DNA from: Sphingobium bisphenolivorans
GTDB lineage: Bacteria > Pseudomonadota > Alphaproteobacteria > Sphingomonadales > Sphingomonadaceae
Direction: 5' to 3'
Assembly (NCBI RefSeq): GCF_000412635.1
Contig: NZ_ASTG01000028.1
Coordinates: 1 to 52,522, forward strand
DNA: 52,522 nucleotides
A program made the translations under genes and the position numbers. Below the pieces are notes generated by a model. It was given only the letters and a program-made list of their open reading frames with translations, made no database searches and had not been told where the DNA came from. This document shows, in pieces, positions 43,480-52,209 of this stretch (its first letter is position 1; each line of letters begins with the position of its first letter).

Positions 43480-44349
43480 TCAATCGCGTTGGGTGGTCCC
43501 GCTGATCGACCACACGGCGAGCACATCGCCCGTCTTTGGATTTTCGACGCGCAACTCAGCAAAGTCGCCGACGATCATACATTGTGGTCTTTGCTGCCAT
43601 CCCGTTCGCTGAAGACATTGTACCGGCCCGCCCGCCTCGACCGACTGCATGCGTCCGATGATCCTCAGCGCAAAGCCGCGCGCCGGATCAAAATCACCCG
43701 GCTCCATCCGCTTGACGATCTCGAGCCTGCGCGCACTTTTATCCGCGTCGCCTTCAATGAAGCGCGCGATCGCAACCTCGCCTTGAGACTGGCTGGGTAC
43801 GGCGACGTGCGCCGCACCGCCCGGCGCGGACGCCGGACAATGTGTTGCCTTCGACCAGGGCCTGGCGATCCAGAAGCCTTCGAGCGCGGCCTTGTCTGCC
43901 TCGGTCTCTGCCGACAACCATGCGCTGCGTGCCCATCGCGTGGGATTAATCCACACGCGTAGCGTGGTCTTTGCTGCGTCATATTGCCATCCGAACGGCG
44001 CCGTCCGGTCGCTATCGACGAGCCCCTCGCAGCCGAACGGGAGCACCAGATCGAAGCGCCGGCCCGCCGCTGATCGTACTGCCTCCGGCAGAGGACGTGA
44101 AGCACTGGCAGCATCTACTGCGTCGGCGACTAGGTCGATCAAGCCTGCGCGTTCCAGAGTCGGTGGCGGCGCTATGGCTGCTGGCGGCGGCGGCGGTGCG
44201 GGCTGGGGCGTCGTAGCGGTCGACGTTGGAGCGGGGGGCTTAGGCGCCGTTGTGCGGCCGATCAAAAAGCCACCGCCGCCCACGAGCAGCAGCGCGATGA
44301 GCCCGCCGGCCAACGCCAATCGACTGGAATGAGGGGTCGGCTCCTGCAT
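43480..44349 (-). CDS. Anchored proline-rich protein of unknown function
   Basis: A 289-residue protein. It has one N-terminal membrane segment (ALAGGLIALLLVGGGGFLIG), a Pro/Ala/Thr linker (about 35-65), then a folded domain with four Cys (PFGCEG, THCP, VQCLQ, PQCM). These could pair as two disulfides in the periplasm. The GGAGGG site before the start is strong. I do not recognise the family. It is divergent from the SLC13-type gene. The gap to its right-hand neighbour ardC (43190-43479) shows no gene. Confidence 0.75.
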   Translation of the reverse strand: MQEPTPHSSRLALAGGLIALLLVGGGGFLIGRTTAPKPPAPTSTATTPQPAPPPPPAAIAPPPTLERAGLIDLVADAVDAASASRPLPEAVRSAAGRRFDLVLPFGCEGLVDSDRTAPFGWQYDAAKTTLRVWINPTRWARSAWLSAETEADKAALEGFWIARPWSKATHCPASAPGGAAHVAVPSQSQGEVAIARFIEGDADKSARRLEIVKRMEPGDFDPARGFALRIIGRMQSVEAGGPVQCLQRTGWQQRPQCMIVGDFAELRVENPKTGDVLAVWSISGTTQRD

Positions 44350-44449
44350 AGGACCCTCCTAGCAAAGCATCCGCTGCTCTCCCACCCCGAAGACCTGTTG
44401 GCGCGTCTTCCGTTGACAGACGGCGACCTTGGACCGAGGCAGAGACGCA

Positions 44450-45754
44450 ATGACGCTCGATCAACTTCTTACTCTCCTGGTTCTGGCCACGGTCGTTGCC
44501 GCGCTCATCTGGGACAAGGTGCGTGCGGACGTAGTAGCGCTGAGCGGCGCGGCCTTTTTGCTGATTACCGGGGTGGTGAGGCCGGTCGAGGTGCAGAGCG
44601 CTTTCGCCAGCCCAGCAATCATGGCGCTCGCCTCGCTCTTTGTCATCGCTTACGCGCTGGAGCTTAGCGGCCTGCTCGACCGGGCGATCGCTTTAGGGGT
44701 GAGCCTGTGCAAGCGCATGGGGTCTAAGGGGATCTGGCTGCTCCTGAGCATGATTGGCTGCGCCTCATGCTTTCTTAACTCGACGCCCATTGTTGTGCTG
44801 GGCGCTCCTGTTATCCGCGATATCGCCCAGTCGCTGGGTCAGTCGCCCAAGCGCTATCTGATGCCGCTTTCCTATATCACCGTGCTGACCGGTTGCTGCA
44901 CGTTGATTGGTACCTCCACCAACCTGCTTGTCGACGACATGGCGCGCGTCGCGGGACAGCCGCGCTTCGGCTTCTTCGAGATCACCCCTGTGGGACTGCC
45001 CGTTGCGATCGTCGGCGGTCTCTATCTTCTCCTGGTGAGCGGGCGCATGCTTGCCCGGCCCGAAGAGGAAACGCCGATACGCCCCAAGGCGATCGACCCG
45101 CATGCGATCCACAGCGCGCAGATCGGAGACGCCACTCTATTCGCAGAGCCGCGCGCCTTGCAACCACGCAAGGCCGCACTGGCGGCCGGTATATTCGTAG
45201 CCGTGATCACGCTTGCGGCCTTCAACATTGCACCGATCGCCGCAACGGCGCTTACAGGCGCTGTCGCGCTCATCCTGCTTCGCGTGATCAGCCCGGATGA
45301 AGCCTATGCTGGTCTCAAACCGGAAATCCTTATCCTGATCGCCGGGATGGTCGTGCTGGGCATAGCCATGGACCAGAGCGGATTGGCATCGCAGGCCTCG
45401 CGACTGCTTATCGCCAGCGTTGAGGGGCTGAGCCCGCTCGTTGCACTCATCGTGCTCTACGGCGTCACCATGGTGCTGACCGAACTGCTCTCCAACGCCA
45501 CGGTCGCGGTGTTGGTGACGCCTGTTGCTGTTGCGCTGGCCGACAGTCTGGGGGTCAGTCCACGTCCGTTTCTTATTGCCGTCATGATGGCGGCCAGCGC
45601 GGCGTTCGCGACACCCTTTGGTTATCAGACCAATGTCATCGTCTACCAGATGGCGGGCTACCGCTATATGGACTTCGTCCGCGTCGGGCTACCGCTCAAT
45701 CTGATCACGTTTGCAGTGGCGATCCTAGCGATCCAGGCGGCCTTTCCTTTTTAA
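44450..45754 (+). CDS. SLC13/DASS-family membrane transporter
   Basis: A 434-residue protein with about eleven hydrophobic segments in two inverted halves. The paired substrate motifs are NSTPIVVLGAP in the first half and SNATVAVLVTP in the second; TSTNL follows the first. The TrkA-C regulatory domains found in many bacterial members are missing; only a short loop joins the halves. Substrates in the family are sulfate, dicarboxylates or other anions, with Na+. The start is set at ATG 44450. Confidence 0.85.
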   Translation: MTLDQLLTLLVLATVVAALIWDKVRADVVALSGAAFLLITGVVRPVEVQSAFASPAIMALASLFVIAYALELSGLLDRAIALGVSLCKRMGSKGIWLLLSMIGCASCFLNSTPIVVLGAPVIRDIAQSLGQSPKRYLMPLSYITVLTGCCTLIGTSTNLLVDDMARVAGQPRFGFFEITPVGLPVAIVGGLYLLLVSGRMLARPEEETPIRPKAIDPHAIHSAQIGDATLFAEPRALQPRKAALAAGIFVAVITLAAFNIAPIAATALTGAVALILLRVISPDEAYAGLKPEILILIAGMVVLGIAMDQSGLASQASRLLIASVEGLSPLVALIVLYGVTMVLTELLSNATVAVLVTPVAVALADSLGVSPRPFLIAVMMAASAAFATPFGYQTNVIVYQMAGYRYMDFVRVGLPLNLITFAVAILAIQAAFPF

Positions 45755-45831
45755 TGCCGCTCTCTTGAGCCGCTTAGGCTTCGAAAGGCCAAGCAGCTCA
45801 ACTTGTGCGCTCACGCCATGGATGCAATAGC

Positions 45832-45917
45832 GTCCCTGGGTGTTCGCCCCCGATAAGGGACGGGCAGGACTTCGTGCTGGTCGGGCCGCCAGCACGATAG
45901 CTGTGCCTGGAGCCCCG
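45832..45917 (+). promoter_or_regulatory. Structured nhaA leader, nhaA-I (Li+ riboswitch)-like
   Basis: The leader folds into GTCCCT/AGGGAC (45832-45837/45856-45861) enclosing GGG-TGTTCG-CCC, an outer pairing CGGGCAGG (45861-45868) with CCT and GCCC (45906-45915), and a perfect stem CGTGCTGG/CCAGCACG (45873-45880/45889-45896). The ribosome-binding site GGAG (45909-45912) lies in the outer stem. The segment from GGGTGTTCGCCCCCGATAAG to GGGACGGGCAGG is close to my memory of the nhaA-I motif, a lithium-sensing riboswitch class found before nhaA. Confidence 0.7.
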
Positions 45918-45921
45918 TCTC

Positions 45922-47106
45922 ATGAAGACTTTCCGTGTCTTACACCCCAGCGCCATTCGCGCCTTTCTCAACAGCCAGTCTTCTGCGGGCCTGGTGTTGA
46001 TGGCGGCCGCTGCGCTGGCACTCATCATCGCGAACTCGCCCTTGCGCTCCGGATATGAGGCGGTCCTTCATTCAAACCTCGGTCCGCTTTCGCTGGCGCA
46101 CTGGATCAACGATGGCCTGATGGCCCTCTTCTTCCTGCTCGTCGGGCTGGAAATTAAGCGTGAGATGCTGGACGGCCAGCTATCCACCTGGCCGAGGCGC
46201 GTCCTGCCGGGCATCGCTGCCGCCGGCGGCATGGCCGTGCCCGCGCTCGTCTACCTTGCTTTCAACCAGGGGCCAACTGCGGCAGGCTGGGCGATCCCTG
46301 CCGCTACCGACATCGCTTTCGCGCTCGGCGTGATCGCGCTCCTGGGCAATCGCGTCCCCGCATCGCTCAGGATATTCCTCGCGGCGCTGGCGATCATCGA
46401 TGACCTGGGTGCTGTCCTTATCATCGCGCTTTTCTATACCGCTGACCTGTCTCTGCCTGACCTTGCCGGTGCCGGCATATTCACCGGCATGCTTTACGGC
46501 CTGAATCGCCTCCGTGTGCATCGCCTCCTACCCTATCTGATCCTGGGCGGAGCCCTGTGGTTCTTCGTCTATCGCTCGGGCATCCATGCCACGCTCGCCG
46601 GGGTTATTCTCGCGTTCACCATCCTTATGGACCGCACACCCGCGCGGCCTGATGGCGACGCGCGCAGTCCACTTCATCGTCTCGAACATGGGCTTCATTT
46701 GCCGGTTGGCTACCTGGTCGTGCCGATCTTCGGCCTCGCCAATGCCGGTGTGCCGGTGCTAGCACTCCCGGCGGGCGCCTTTGCCGCACCGGTGACGCTT
46801 GGGGCAGCGCTGGGTCTGCTGCTTGGCAAGGTCGCTGGCGTGCTCGGGGTTTCGATACTCGCGATCCGGCTTGGCATCGCGCATATGCCAGCCCATGCGA
46901 CCCGTTTGCATATGCTCGGCGTCGCTCTCTTATGCGGGATTGGCTTTACGATGAGCATTTTCATCACGCTCCTGGCCTTTCCGGGCGCGCCGATGCTTCA
47001 GGCGGAGGCGAAGCTTGGCGTTCTCATTGGATCACTTGTCTCCGGACTCCTGGGGTATGGCGTGCTGGCCCTCGCCATCCGCCGGCAAAAATCCGACGCG
47101 GTCTGA
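45922..47106 (+). CDS. nhaA: Na+/H+ antiporter NhaA
   Basis: A 394-residue inner-membrane antiporter that exports Na+ or Li+ in exchange for protons. The family blocks are present: [40 protein letters not shown] and [17 protein letters not shown] with the two adjoining transport Asp, and [10 protein letters not shown] near the end. Full length. It is preceded by a structured leader that covers the ribosome-binding site, so translation is probably ligand controlled. Confidence 0.95.
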   Translation: MKTFRVLHPSAIRAFLNSQSSAGLVLMAAAALALIIANSPLRSGYEAVLHSNLGPLSLAHWINDGLMALFFLLVGLEIKREMLDGQLSTWPRRVLPGIAAAGGMAVPALVYLAFNQGPTAAGWAIPAATDIAFALGVIALLGNRVPASLRIFLAALAIIDDLGAVLIIALFYTADLSLPDLAGAGIFTGMLYGLNRLRVHRLLPYLILGGALWFFVYRSGIHATLAGVILAFTILMDRTPARPDGDARSPLHRLEHGLHLPVGYLVVPIFGLANAGVPVLALPAGAFAAPVTLGAALGLLLGKVAGVLGVSILAIRLGIAHMPAHATRLHMLGVALLCGIGFTMSIFITLLAFPGAPMLQAEAKLGVLIGSLVSGLLGYGVLALAIRRQKSDAV

Positions 47107-47663
47107 GCAGCCCCACCGCATCGCACGCCGCCCGCAGAGGGCATGGGATCGATCTGAAGCCGAGAGGCACCACCAGCGATCACTGGATCGATGAACTCAT
47201 CGGGTGGTGCAATCTCGCGGCTTGGTGCGGTATTTGAAGGGCCGATGGGCTTGGATCGCTAAGTTGGAAATGACGGGTTTCGGCAAAACCTGTCATCCAA
47301 GGACGCGCTTGGGAACGGCAGAAACGTCCCAAGCTCTGCCTGTTCGGGAGGCGTCGATCATGATGCGACGAGATCCAGCATCCGAGATTTGACACGATCG
47401 CTGGAAAATCGCTGCTCCTTGATTCCATGAAGCCTCAGCCCCTCGCCAGAGGATGCGCATGCTTGGGCCATCGCGCTGGCTGCCGCAATCCGGGGCCAAT
47501 CCGGCCGTGTTGGCGCTTGCGCGCCTGCCCGCTCCACCCGGCATTGTCCCGGGTTTCCCTTGGGCTTTGCCCGGCGGTGCTGCCGCCGCTTCCTTCGATG
47601 GCCCGGAGGCTGCGCATCCGGCGGATGGGCCGCCGGCCCCAAGTGGAACGAAAGGCAAAGCTC
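47107..47663. other. Non-coding region with inverted repeat
   Basis: 557 bases without a credible gene. An inverted repeat at 47270-47296 has arms ATGACGGGTTT and AAACCTGTCAT (one mismatch, five-base loop). Part of the region (47525-47559) resembles the leader of the ssb gene at 49654-49686. It probably carries the promoter and a long leader of the DUF2493 gene. Confidence 0.5.
47525..47559 (+). repeat. Shared leader element, copy 1
   Basis: Begins CTGCCCGC-T-CCACCC and ends in CGGGTTTCCC, about 105 bases before the DUF2493 start. It matches 49654-49686 at the same distance (about 99 bases) before ssb, with small gaps. This points to a common regulatory or single-strand element. Confidence 0.6.
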
Positions 47664-48605
47664 ATGACCAGCACTCTCTCGGCGATACTCTCCGCCCTCG
47701 AACTCGGTCATCTTGATCACACTGGCGACCTGCGCACCCTGGAGGCGCCGCCACCCGCCGAAGCCATGGAACAAACCGTCAGCGCGGTCTGGAGCGATCT
47801 TTTCGCTCTTTTTCCCTTTAGTGCGCTCGAGCGCGACATCGAGGATCTGGGCTGGGGCCTGGTCAATCTCTTCCACCGCGCCGCCGCCAAGAAGCACCAG
47901 ATGATCGACCGGCTGACGGACGAGATTCGGCTTCTGCTCGCCGAGCAGGATGGCTCGGAAGTCGCGACCGCCGACCTTGAGGACAAGATCGATCTCGCCC
48001 GCAAGATCGAGCAGTCCGCCGAGGCCTATGAGACCATGCGCGACACGGCGGCCCGCCATTATCTCCACGAGACGGGCCGTTCCTGGGTGCCGGCGTCGGG
48101 CAACCGCATTTCGCTCGGCACGACCGCGGCGATCGTCGATGGCCGGTCCTATCTCCAGGCGCGGCGAGAAAAGGTGCGCGATGCCAATATGGTCCATGGC
48201 ACGCCCGTGATCTTCGCCGGCGGGCGGCTGCGTTTCGCCAGCGACGACAACGCCAAGCAGTTTGCGGATAACCTGCTGCGAACGCTCAATGCCGTCCGCG
48301 AGCGGGTGGGCGACATGTATCTCGTCCATGGCGGTGACATGAAAGGCATTGAGCGCCTGGCCGCGTCTTGGGCCGAGCAGAACGGTATCCAGCAGCTGCG
48401 GTTCGGGCTCGATCGCAAGCTCGGCGATCGCGCCGGGTTCCGCCGCAATGAGCAGATGCTAGCGGTCAAGCCGCGCTACGTCATCGCCTTTCAAGGCAAT
48501 GGTGTCACCGAAAGGCTGGTGATCGAGGCCAAGGCGCGCGGCATCCACGTCGTTGATCGTCGCGGACCGCTTGGCACACCGCCAGCGTCGCGACCCTGCG
48601 GCTGA
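47664..48605 (+). CDS. DUF2493 (SLOG-fold) protein
   Basis: A 313-residue protein. The C-terminal 120 residues are DUF2493: YLVHGGDMKGIERLAASWAEQNGI, GFRRNEQML, KPRYVIAFQGNGVTERLVIEAKARGIHVV. This is a SLOG Rossmann-like fold that is thought to bind nucleotide ligands. The N-terminal part is helical (DLEDKIDLARKIEQSAEAYETMRDTAARH). Common on plasmids of this group; function unproven. The ATG at 47664 is chosen with AAAGG upstream; the frame open before it has no protein-like composition. Confidence 0.87.
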   Translation: MTSTLSAILSALELGHLDHTGDLRTLEAPPPAEAMEQTVSAVWSDLFALFPFSALERDIEDLGWGLVNLFHRAAAKKHQMIDRLTDEIRLLLAEQDGSEVATADLEDKIDLARKIEQSAEAYETMRDTAARHYLHETGRSWVPASGNRISLGTTAAIVDGRSYLQARREKVRDANMVHGTPVIFAGGRLRFASDDNAKQFADNLLRTLNAVRERVGDMYLVHGGDMKGIERLAASWAEQNGIQQLRFGLDRKLGDRAGFRRNEQMLAVKPRYVIAFQGNGVTERLVIEAKARGIHVVDRRGPLGTPPASRPCG

Positions 48606-48613
48606 TCCGCCGC

Positions 48614-48638
48614 GCCGGCCGCTTCGGCGGCCGGCTTT
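48614..48638 (+). terminator. Rho-independent-like terminator after DUF2493
   Basis: Perfect stem GCCGGCCGC/GCGGCCGGC with a TTCG tetraloop followed by TTTCCCC. It begins 8 bases after the stop codon. Confidence 0.75.
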
Positions 48639-48715
48639 CCCCGTTTCGAAATGCTGCGAATGCCGGAGGGGAGGATGGCAGGGCGGGTGCGTCCTGTTTC
48701 CCGGAGGTTTGCATC

Positions 48716-49351
48716 ATGTTCATGCCCGATCATCCCACGGCGCGCGCACTCCTTGCCTTTCGCGCGGCGCATGGCCACCGCTGGAAAGCGAAGCTGCTAT
48801 TCTTGTGGTCGACCGGCCGCGACGTCGAAGAGGCCAATGGCGCCTGCCTGCGCCAGTTGCGCAACCAAGGCGGCCCGGCATGGCTCGGCCAGCTGTCGCC
48901 ACGCCGCTGGCGCGCGATCGAGAGATTGGCGGAGCCCGGCGATCGGCAGACCGCCTTGATCTTCCTTGATCGCGCGCGCGAGTTTCACGAAGGGGCATGC
49001 TTTGGAGCCACCGTTGCTCTTGCTCCCGCGCTGCACCTGCTGGCGATATCCTGCGAGCTGGGGCTCAAAGCCTATCTTATGAGCTGGGTCTGGTCGCACG
49101 AGGAGGTCGCGCGCGATATTCGTCACGACCTCATCGCCGCCTTCGACGAAGCGCGGCGGCTTGGCCTCCCGTCCCCTGGCCGTATTCTCGTCGATTTGCT
49201 TACAAGCCTCGGTCCCGCCTATGCCGGGCATCGTATCGACGCGCTGGTGGCGGATGGTTATGTTTGCGATTTCGCGGCCGTGCTGCGCGCGATGGGCTCG
49301 CTCCTCGATGCCGTGGCGGCCGGACTGAGCCTGCCGATGCCGACGCCGTAA
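48716..49351 (+). CDS. Unknown protein with HEPN-like region
   Basis: A 211-residue protein. The first 75 residues (ARALLAFRAAHGHRWKAKLLFLWSTGRDV...QLRNQGGPAWLGQLSPRRW) form a basic segment. The second part (REFHEGACFGATVALAPALHLLAISCELGLKAYLMSWVW...RHDLIAAFDEARRLGL) resembles HEPN domains, four-helix RNase or nucleotide-binding folds that often carry a HDL motif after a long helix pair. GGAGG precedes the start. The family was not recognised with certainty. Confidence 0.75.
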   Translation: MFMPDHPTARALLAFRAAHGHRWKAKLLFLWSTGRDVEEANGACLRQLRNQGGPAWLGQLSPRRWRAIERLAEPGDRQTALIFLDRAREFHEGACFGATVALAPALHLLAISCELGLKAYLMSWVWSHEEVARDIRHDLIAAFDEARRLGLPSPGRILVDLLTSLGPAYAGHRIDALVADGYVCDFAAVLRAMGSLLDAVAAGLSLPMPTP

Positions 49352-49784
49352 CTGCGCCTTCTTGCCCGTCCCCTAGCATGAGCATGCCATGGTTTGGGTT
49401 CCGCCGGACGGCGGCGCGGGACATGGTCCGTTTCGCCGCGCGGCTTGGGCGGCGGGCGGGACAAAGTCGAGCTTGAGGTTCGCCAAGGCATTGGACCGGC
49501 GTGGCCCTATAGGTCGGGGATGCCTGTGGTCACCATGGAGGGGTTCCTGGCATGGCCAAGCGACGAGCCGTCCTTCTCCTCATCTGACCCCTAAGTCGGC
49601 CGTCCGGTCCATCCAACCCGCGATCCTTCGGGCCGAGTTGCCGTGTGCCACGGCTGCCCGCACCACCCCTTGTCTCGGGGTTTCCCGGCGCTGCGCCTGC
49701 CGGTGGATGATCCGTCCTGTCCGCCTTGGCCGGGGATCAGTCGAAGGGACGGTCCCTTGGACCCAGTTCGAAGGAACTCCAGCC
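49352..49784. other. Non-coding leader of ssb
   Basis: 433 bases with no credible gene; the reading frame open into ssb from 49389 has no start site and an arginine-rich, non-protein-like composition. Holds the leader element at 49654-49686 and AAGGA at 49771-49775 for ssb. Confidence 0.5.
49654..49686 (+). repeat. Shared leader element, copy 2
   Basis: Begins CTGCCCGC-A-CCACCC and ends in CGGGGTTTCCC. It matches 47525-47559 in sequence and in distance from the following start codon. Confidence 0.6.
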
Positions 49785-50192
49785 ATGCAGAATCTCGTCA
49801 TCCTCGCCGGCAATGTCGGCGCCACGCCCGAAGCCCGCACCACCCAGGGCGGCACCCGTATCACGCATTTCAGCCTCGCCACCTCGCGCCCGAAGCGCGA
49901 CAGCAACGGCAAGATCGTCCGCGACGACAACAACCGCCGGCTCGAGGATACCGAATGGCACCGGATCACCTGCTTCAATGGGGTCGGCAAGACGGTCGAG
50001 CAGTATGTCGACAAAGGCATGAAGGTCATGGTCCGTGGCCGCATTCACTACACCCGCTGGACCGACAACGAGAATATCGAGCGCTACGGCGTCGAGATCA
50101 TCGCCGATGAGGTGACCTTCCTCACCCGCGCCAAGGCGAACGACAATGCGGGCGGCGGCCACGAGCCCGAGGATGATGAAATCCCATTCTGA
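49785..50192 (+). CDS. ssb: Single-stranded DNA-binding protein SSB
   Basis: A 135-residue SSB. The OB fold starts with MQNLVILAGNVGATPEARTTQGG, continues with ITHFSLATS, EWHRITCFNGVGKTVEQYVDKGMKVMVRGRIHYTRW, and ends in the acidic tail DDEIPF that docks partner proteins. Compact but complete. It is followed by a strong terminator. It protects single-stranded DNA during plasmid replication or transfer. The window has a second, tail-less SSB-like protein at 34533. Confidence 0.96.
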   Translation: MQNLVILAGNVGATPEARTTQGGTRITHFSLATSRPKRDSNGKIVRDDNNRRLEDTEWHRITCFNGVGKTVEQYVDKGMKVMVRGRIHYTRWTDNENIERYGVEIIADEVTFLTRAKANDNAGGGHEPEDDEIPF

Positions 50193-50205
50193 AATCGGTC
50201 CCTTC

Positions 50206-50236
50206 AGGCCCGGCGGCCTCGCCGCCGGGCCTATTT
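50206..50236 (+). terminator. Terminator after ssb
   Basis: Perfect 12-bp stem AGGCCCGGCGGC/GCCGCCGGGCCT with a three-base loop, followed by ATTT. Lies between ssb and the convergent nuclease gene, so it may serve both. Confidence 0.8.
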
Positions 50237-50267
50237 CCCTGCTCGGGCGGGAAAGGAGGCAAGCGGA

Positions 50268-50738
50268 TCAGCGGGATCGGCATCGCCCTTGGGCATAGCG
50301 ATCCCAGCGCAGCACGGTGCCGGTGCGGATCATGGCGCAGCTCAGGTCGCCGATAGAGGGCGCGGCGCACCAGGCACCGGTCCTGTTGCCGCGTGCGTTG
50401 CCGGTTGAGAGGCAGCGCATGGTGGGGCCATCGACCAGAATGTGACCCGTGCTGGTGCGCCCCTGAGCGCCGCCGAGCAGATTAACAAGAGCGTCACGGG
50501 CGGCGAGGGCGCTCGCCTCGGGGCAGGGCTGACCTGGCCGGCAACTCCCGTCCATCTCTCGGGCCGCAACTCCGGCGAGACGGACATGCATGCCTTCACG
50601 GCACCAGATCGGCCCATCTCCATCCCAGACGCGCGTCGGTGTGCAGGTGAAGACCTGGCCATCGGGAATGACGGTGGCAGCAAGCAGGAGTGCGAACAGC
50701 ATCGCGGCGATGCTAGCCCAGCGGCGCGTGCTTGTCAT
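50268..50738 (-). CDS. Thermonuclease (SNase)-like exported protein
   Basis: A 156-residue protein with an N-terminal signal or anchor (MTSTRRWASIAAMLFALLLAATVIP). The domain begins CTPTRVWDGDGPIWC, matching the VxDGDT entry strand of staphylococcal nuclease-type folds, then VRLAGVAARE, SALAARDALVNLL, GNARGNRTGAW, and RWDRYAQG. Several catalytic positions of true nuclease are uncertain, and six or more Cys suggest disulfides. Common in plasmids of this group; the enzyme activity is inferred. Confidence 0.82.
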   Translation of the reverse strand: MTSTRRWASIAAMLFALLLAATVIPDGQVFTCTPTRVWDGDGPIWCREGMHVRLAGVAAREMDGSCRPGQPCPEASALAARDALVNLLGGAQGRTSTGHILVDGPTMRCLSTGNARGNRTGAWCAAPSIGDLSCAMIRTGTVLRWDRYAQGRCRSR

Positions 50739-51006
50739 GGGTGTGCCATCCGTCAGATCGGGGGGCGGGGGGCTGCCGGGGCAAAAATCGGCGGAATCAC
50801 GGGATCCTGGCCGACGGGCCCACCCGCTCTCAATCAGGCGCAATCCTTGGTCCGACCAGCGGCCTATTGCGATCAACCCGCAAGGGGTCCGGTCGCTGCG
50901 CTACGGCTTTTTGGGCTGCGCCAAAAAAGTGATCGCGGCCGCCGGCCGGACACATCGGGCGCCAGTCGAGCGGGACGGACCCGCCGGCGCGCAAAGGAAC
51001 CCCGAC

Positions 51007-51171
51007 ATGTTCACCGACATTGCAACCGCTCGTCGTCACGCCTTCAGTCTCTCGCGCAGCCTCATGGTGGTCACCTTCGTCATCGCGATCGGGCAGCAAT
51101 ATGGGGTCATCACCGCGGAGGATGCGGACGGCAGCGTTGCCCTGGTGGCCGAATATGATCCATTCGCCTGA
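51007..51171 (+). CDS. Small protein of unknown function
   Basis: A 54-residue protein: MFTDIATARRHAFSLSRSLM followed by a hydrophobic stretch VVTFVIAIGQQYGVI and an acidic tail. AAAGGA stands 8 bases before the start. A hairpin (TTTTTGG/CCAAAAA) lies upstream near 50910. No family recognised. Confidence 0.6.
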   Translation: MFTDIATARRHAFSLSRSLMVVTFVIAIGQQYGVITAEDADGSVALVAEYDPFA

Positions 51172-51264
51172 TGGCTCCTCCGGGAGCCTAAGGCCCCCGG
51201 TTCTGCCATGGAGGGCGCGTCATTGATTCAACGAAAATAAAGACAGCAGCGCTAGGCATTTGGC

Positions 51265-51786
51265 ATGGACGAAGGTGCGCCAATCGAAATTGCCCAAGAT
51301 GATCCGTTGTGGAACCAGGCGATCCAAGATGTGAACGCGTGGCGAGGCGCGTGTTTGCAGCATTTCTCGGCGGCTGAAGCGGCCGTCACCGAAACGCTGC
51401 TCCTTCTCAAGGCCATTCCGGGTCGAGGGGAGACAGTACGGCTGCGGCATTTGATCGGTCAGCGGTTCGATGACCTCAGCAAACTTATCGAGGCAGAAGG
51501 CGCTTTCGCTCAAGAAGGCAAGGCGGCCGCCAAGGCCCTTTCGAATCTCCGCACACTCGAGGGCCTACGGTCGTTTCTTGCCCATGGTCAGGCGAAGATC
51601 GCGCTTGAGCGAACCGGCAAATGGATCGTGATCTTGCGCCATGTCTCGATCCGCGGACAGCAGGCTGAACGCCTTATGCTGCTTTGCGAGCAAGCCGAAG
51701 CGGAAGAAAGGCTCGCCGATCTGAAGCGCAAAAGCCAGAAGCTGTGCTCTGTTCTCGGCAATTTCCGGCGAATCGTGAAGAGCTGA
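51265..51786 (+). CDS. Helical protein with HEPN-like RxxxxH motif
   Basis: A 173-residue protein, almost all helical. The segment LRTLEGLRSFLAHGQAKIAL contains R-S-F-L-A-H, fitting the R-x4-H motif of HEPN RNases. The rest (FSAAEAAVTETLLLLKAI, LIGQRFDDLSKLIE, AEAEERLADLKRKSQKLCSVLGNFRRIV) fits a four-helix bundle with a coiled C-terminus. I do not recognise the family; no antitoxin-like partner is directly beside it. Confidence 0.7.
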   Translation: MDEGAPIEIAQDDPLWNQAIQDVNAWRGACLQHFSAAEAAVTETLLLLKAIPGRGETVRLRHLIGQRFDDLSKLIEAEGAFAQEGKAAAKALSNLRTLEGLRSFLAHGQAKIALERTGKWIVILRHVSIRGQQAERLMLLCEQAEAEERLADLKRKSQKLCSVLGNFRRIVKS

Positions 51787-52209
51787 ACGGGCGGCTCCGG
51801 CGATGCCGGACCGGGCTCTAGGCTTCGCCCTGAGCCTTGGATTTCCAAGTCTCAGCCCATTCGGGTGACGATCCCTGCCGTGAGCGGTGGTGGCATCATT
51901 TGCCTGCTGCTTCGGCATTCCCACCGATCTCGAACTTCGGCTTGAGATGGGCGTAATCGAGAGGGTGAGTCTCCTGCAGTCCGAGAGCGCCAATCACACG
52001 GGTGCGACACCGGACAGGTGTCCACGCCATTGGGTCCTTTTCCGTTGTCGGCTTCCTGGTCGGCGCGCGGGGCCGAGCAAGCCCGCATAGGCGGGCTTCT
52101 CCACTGCGTTGCGACCCTCCGGGTGCACGACCCCGCTATGACGCCGCCCTTTGGGGCGCCTGTCGGAAGGCCCCGATGGGCGGGGCTGATCCAGACCGGA
52201 GTCACAGCC
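51787..52209. other. Non-coding region with hairpin
   Basis: 423 bases without a credible gene. A perfect stem AAGCCCGC-N4-GCGGGCTT lies at 52079-52098. It holds the leader of the DUF3768 gene. Confidence 0.5.
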
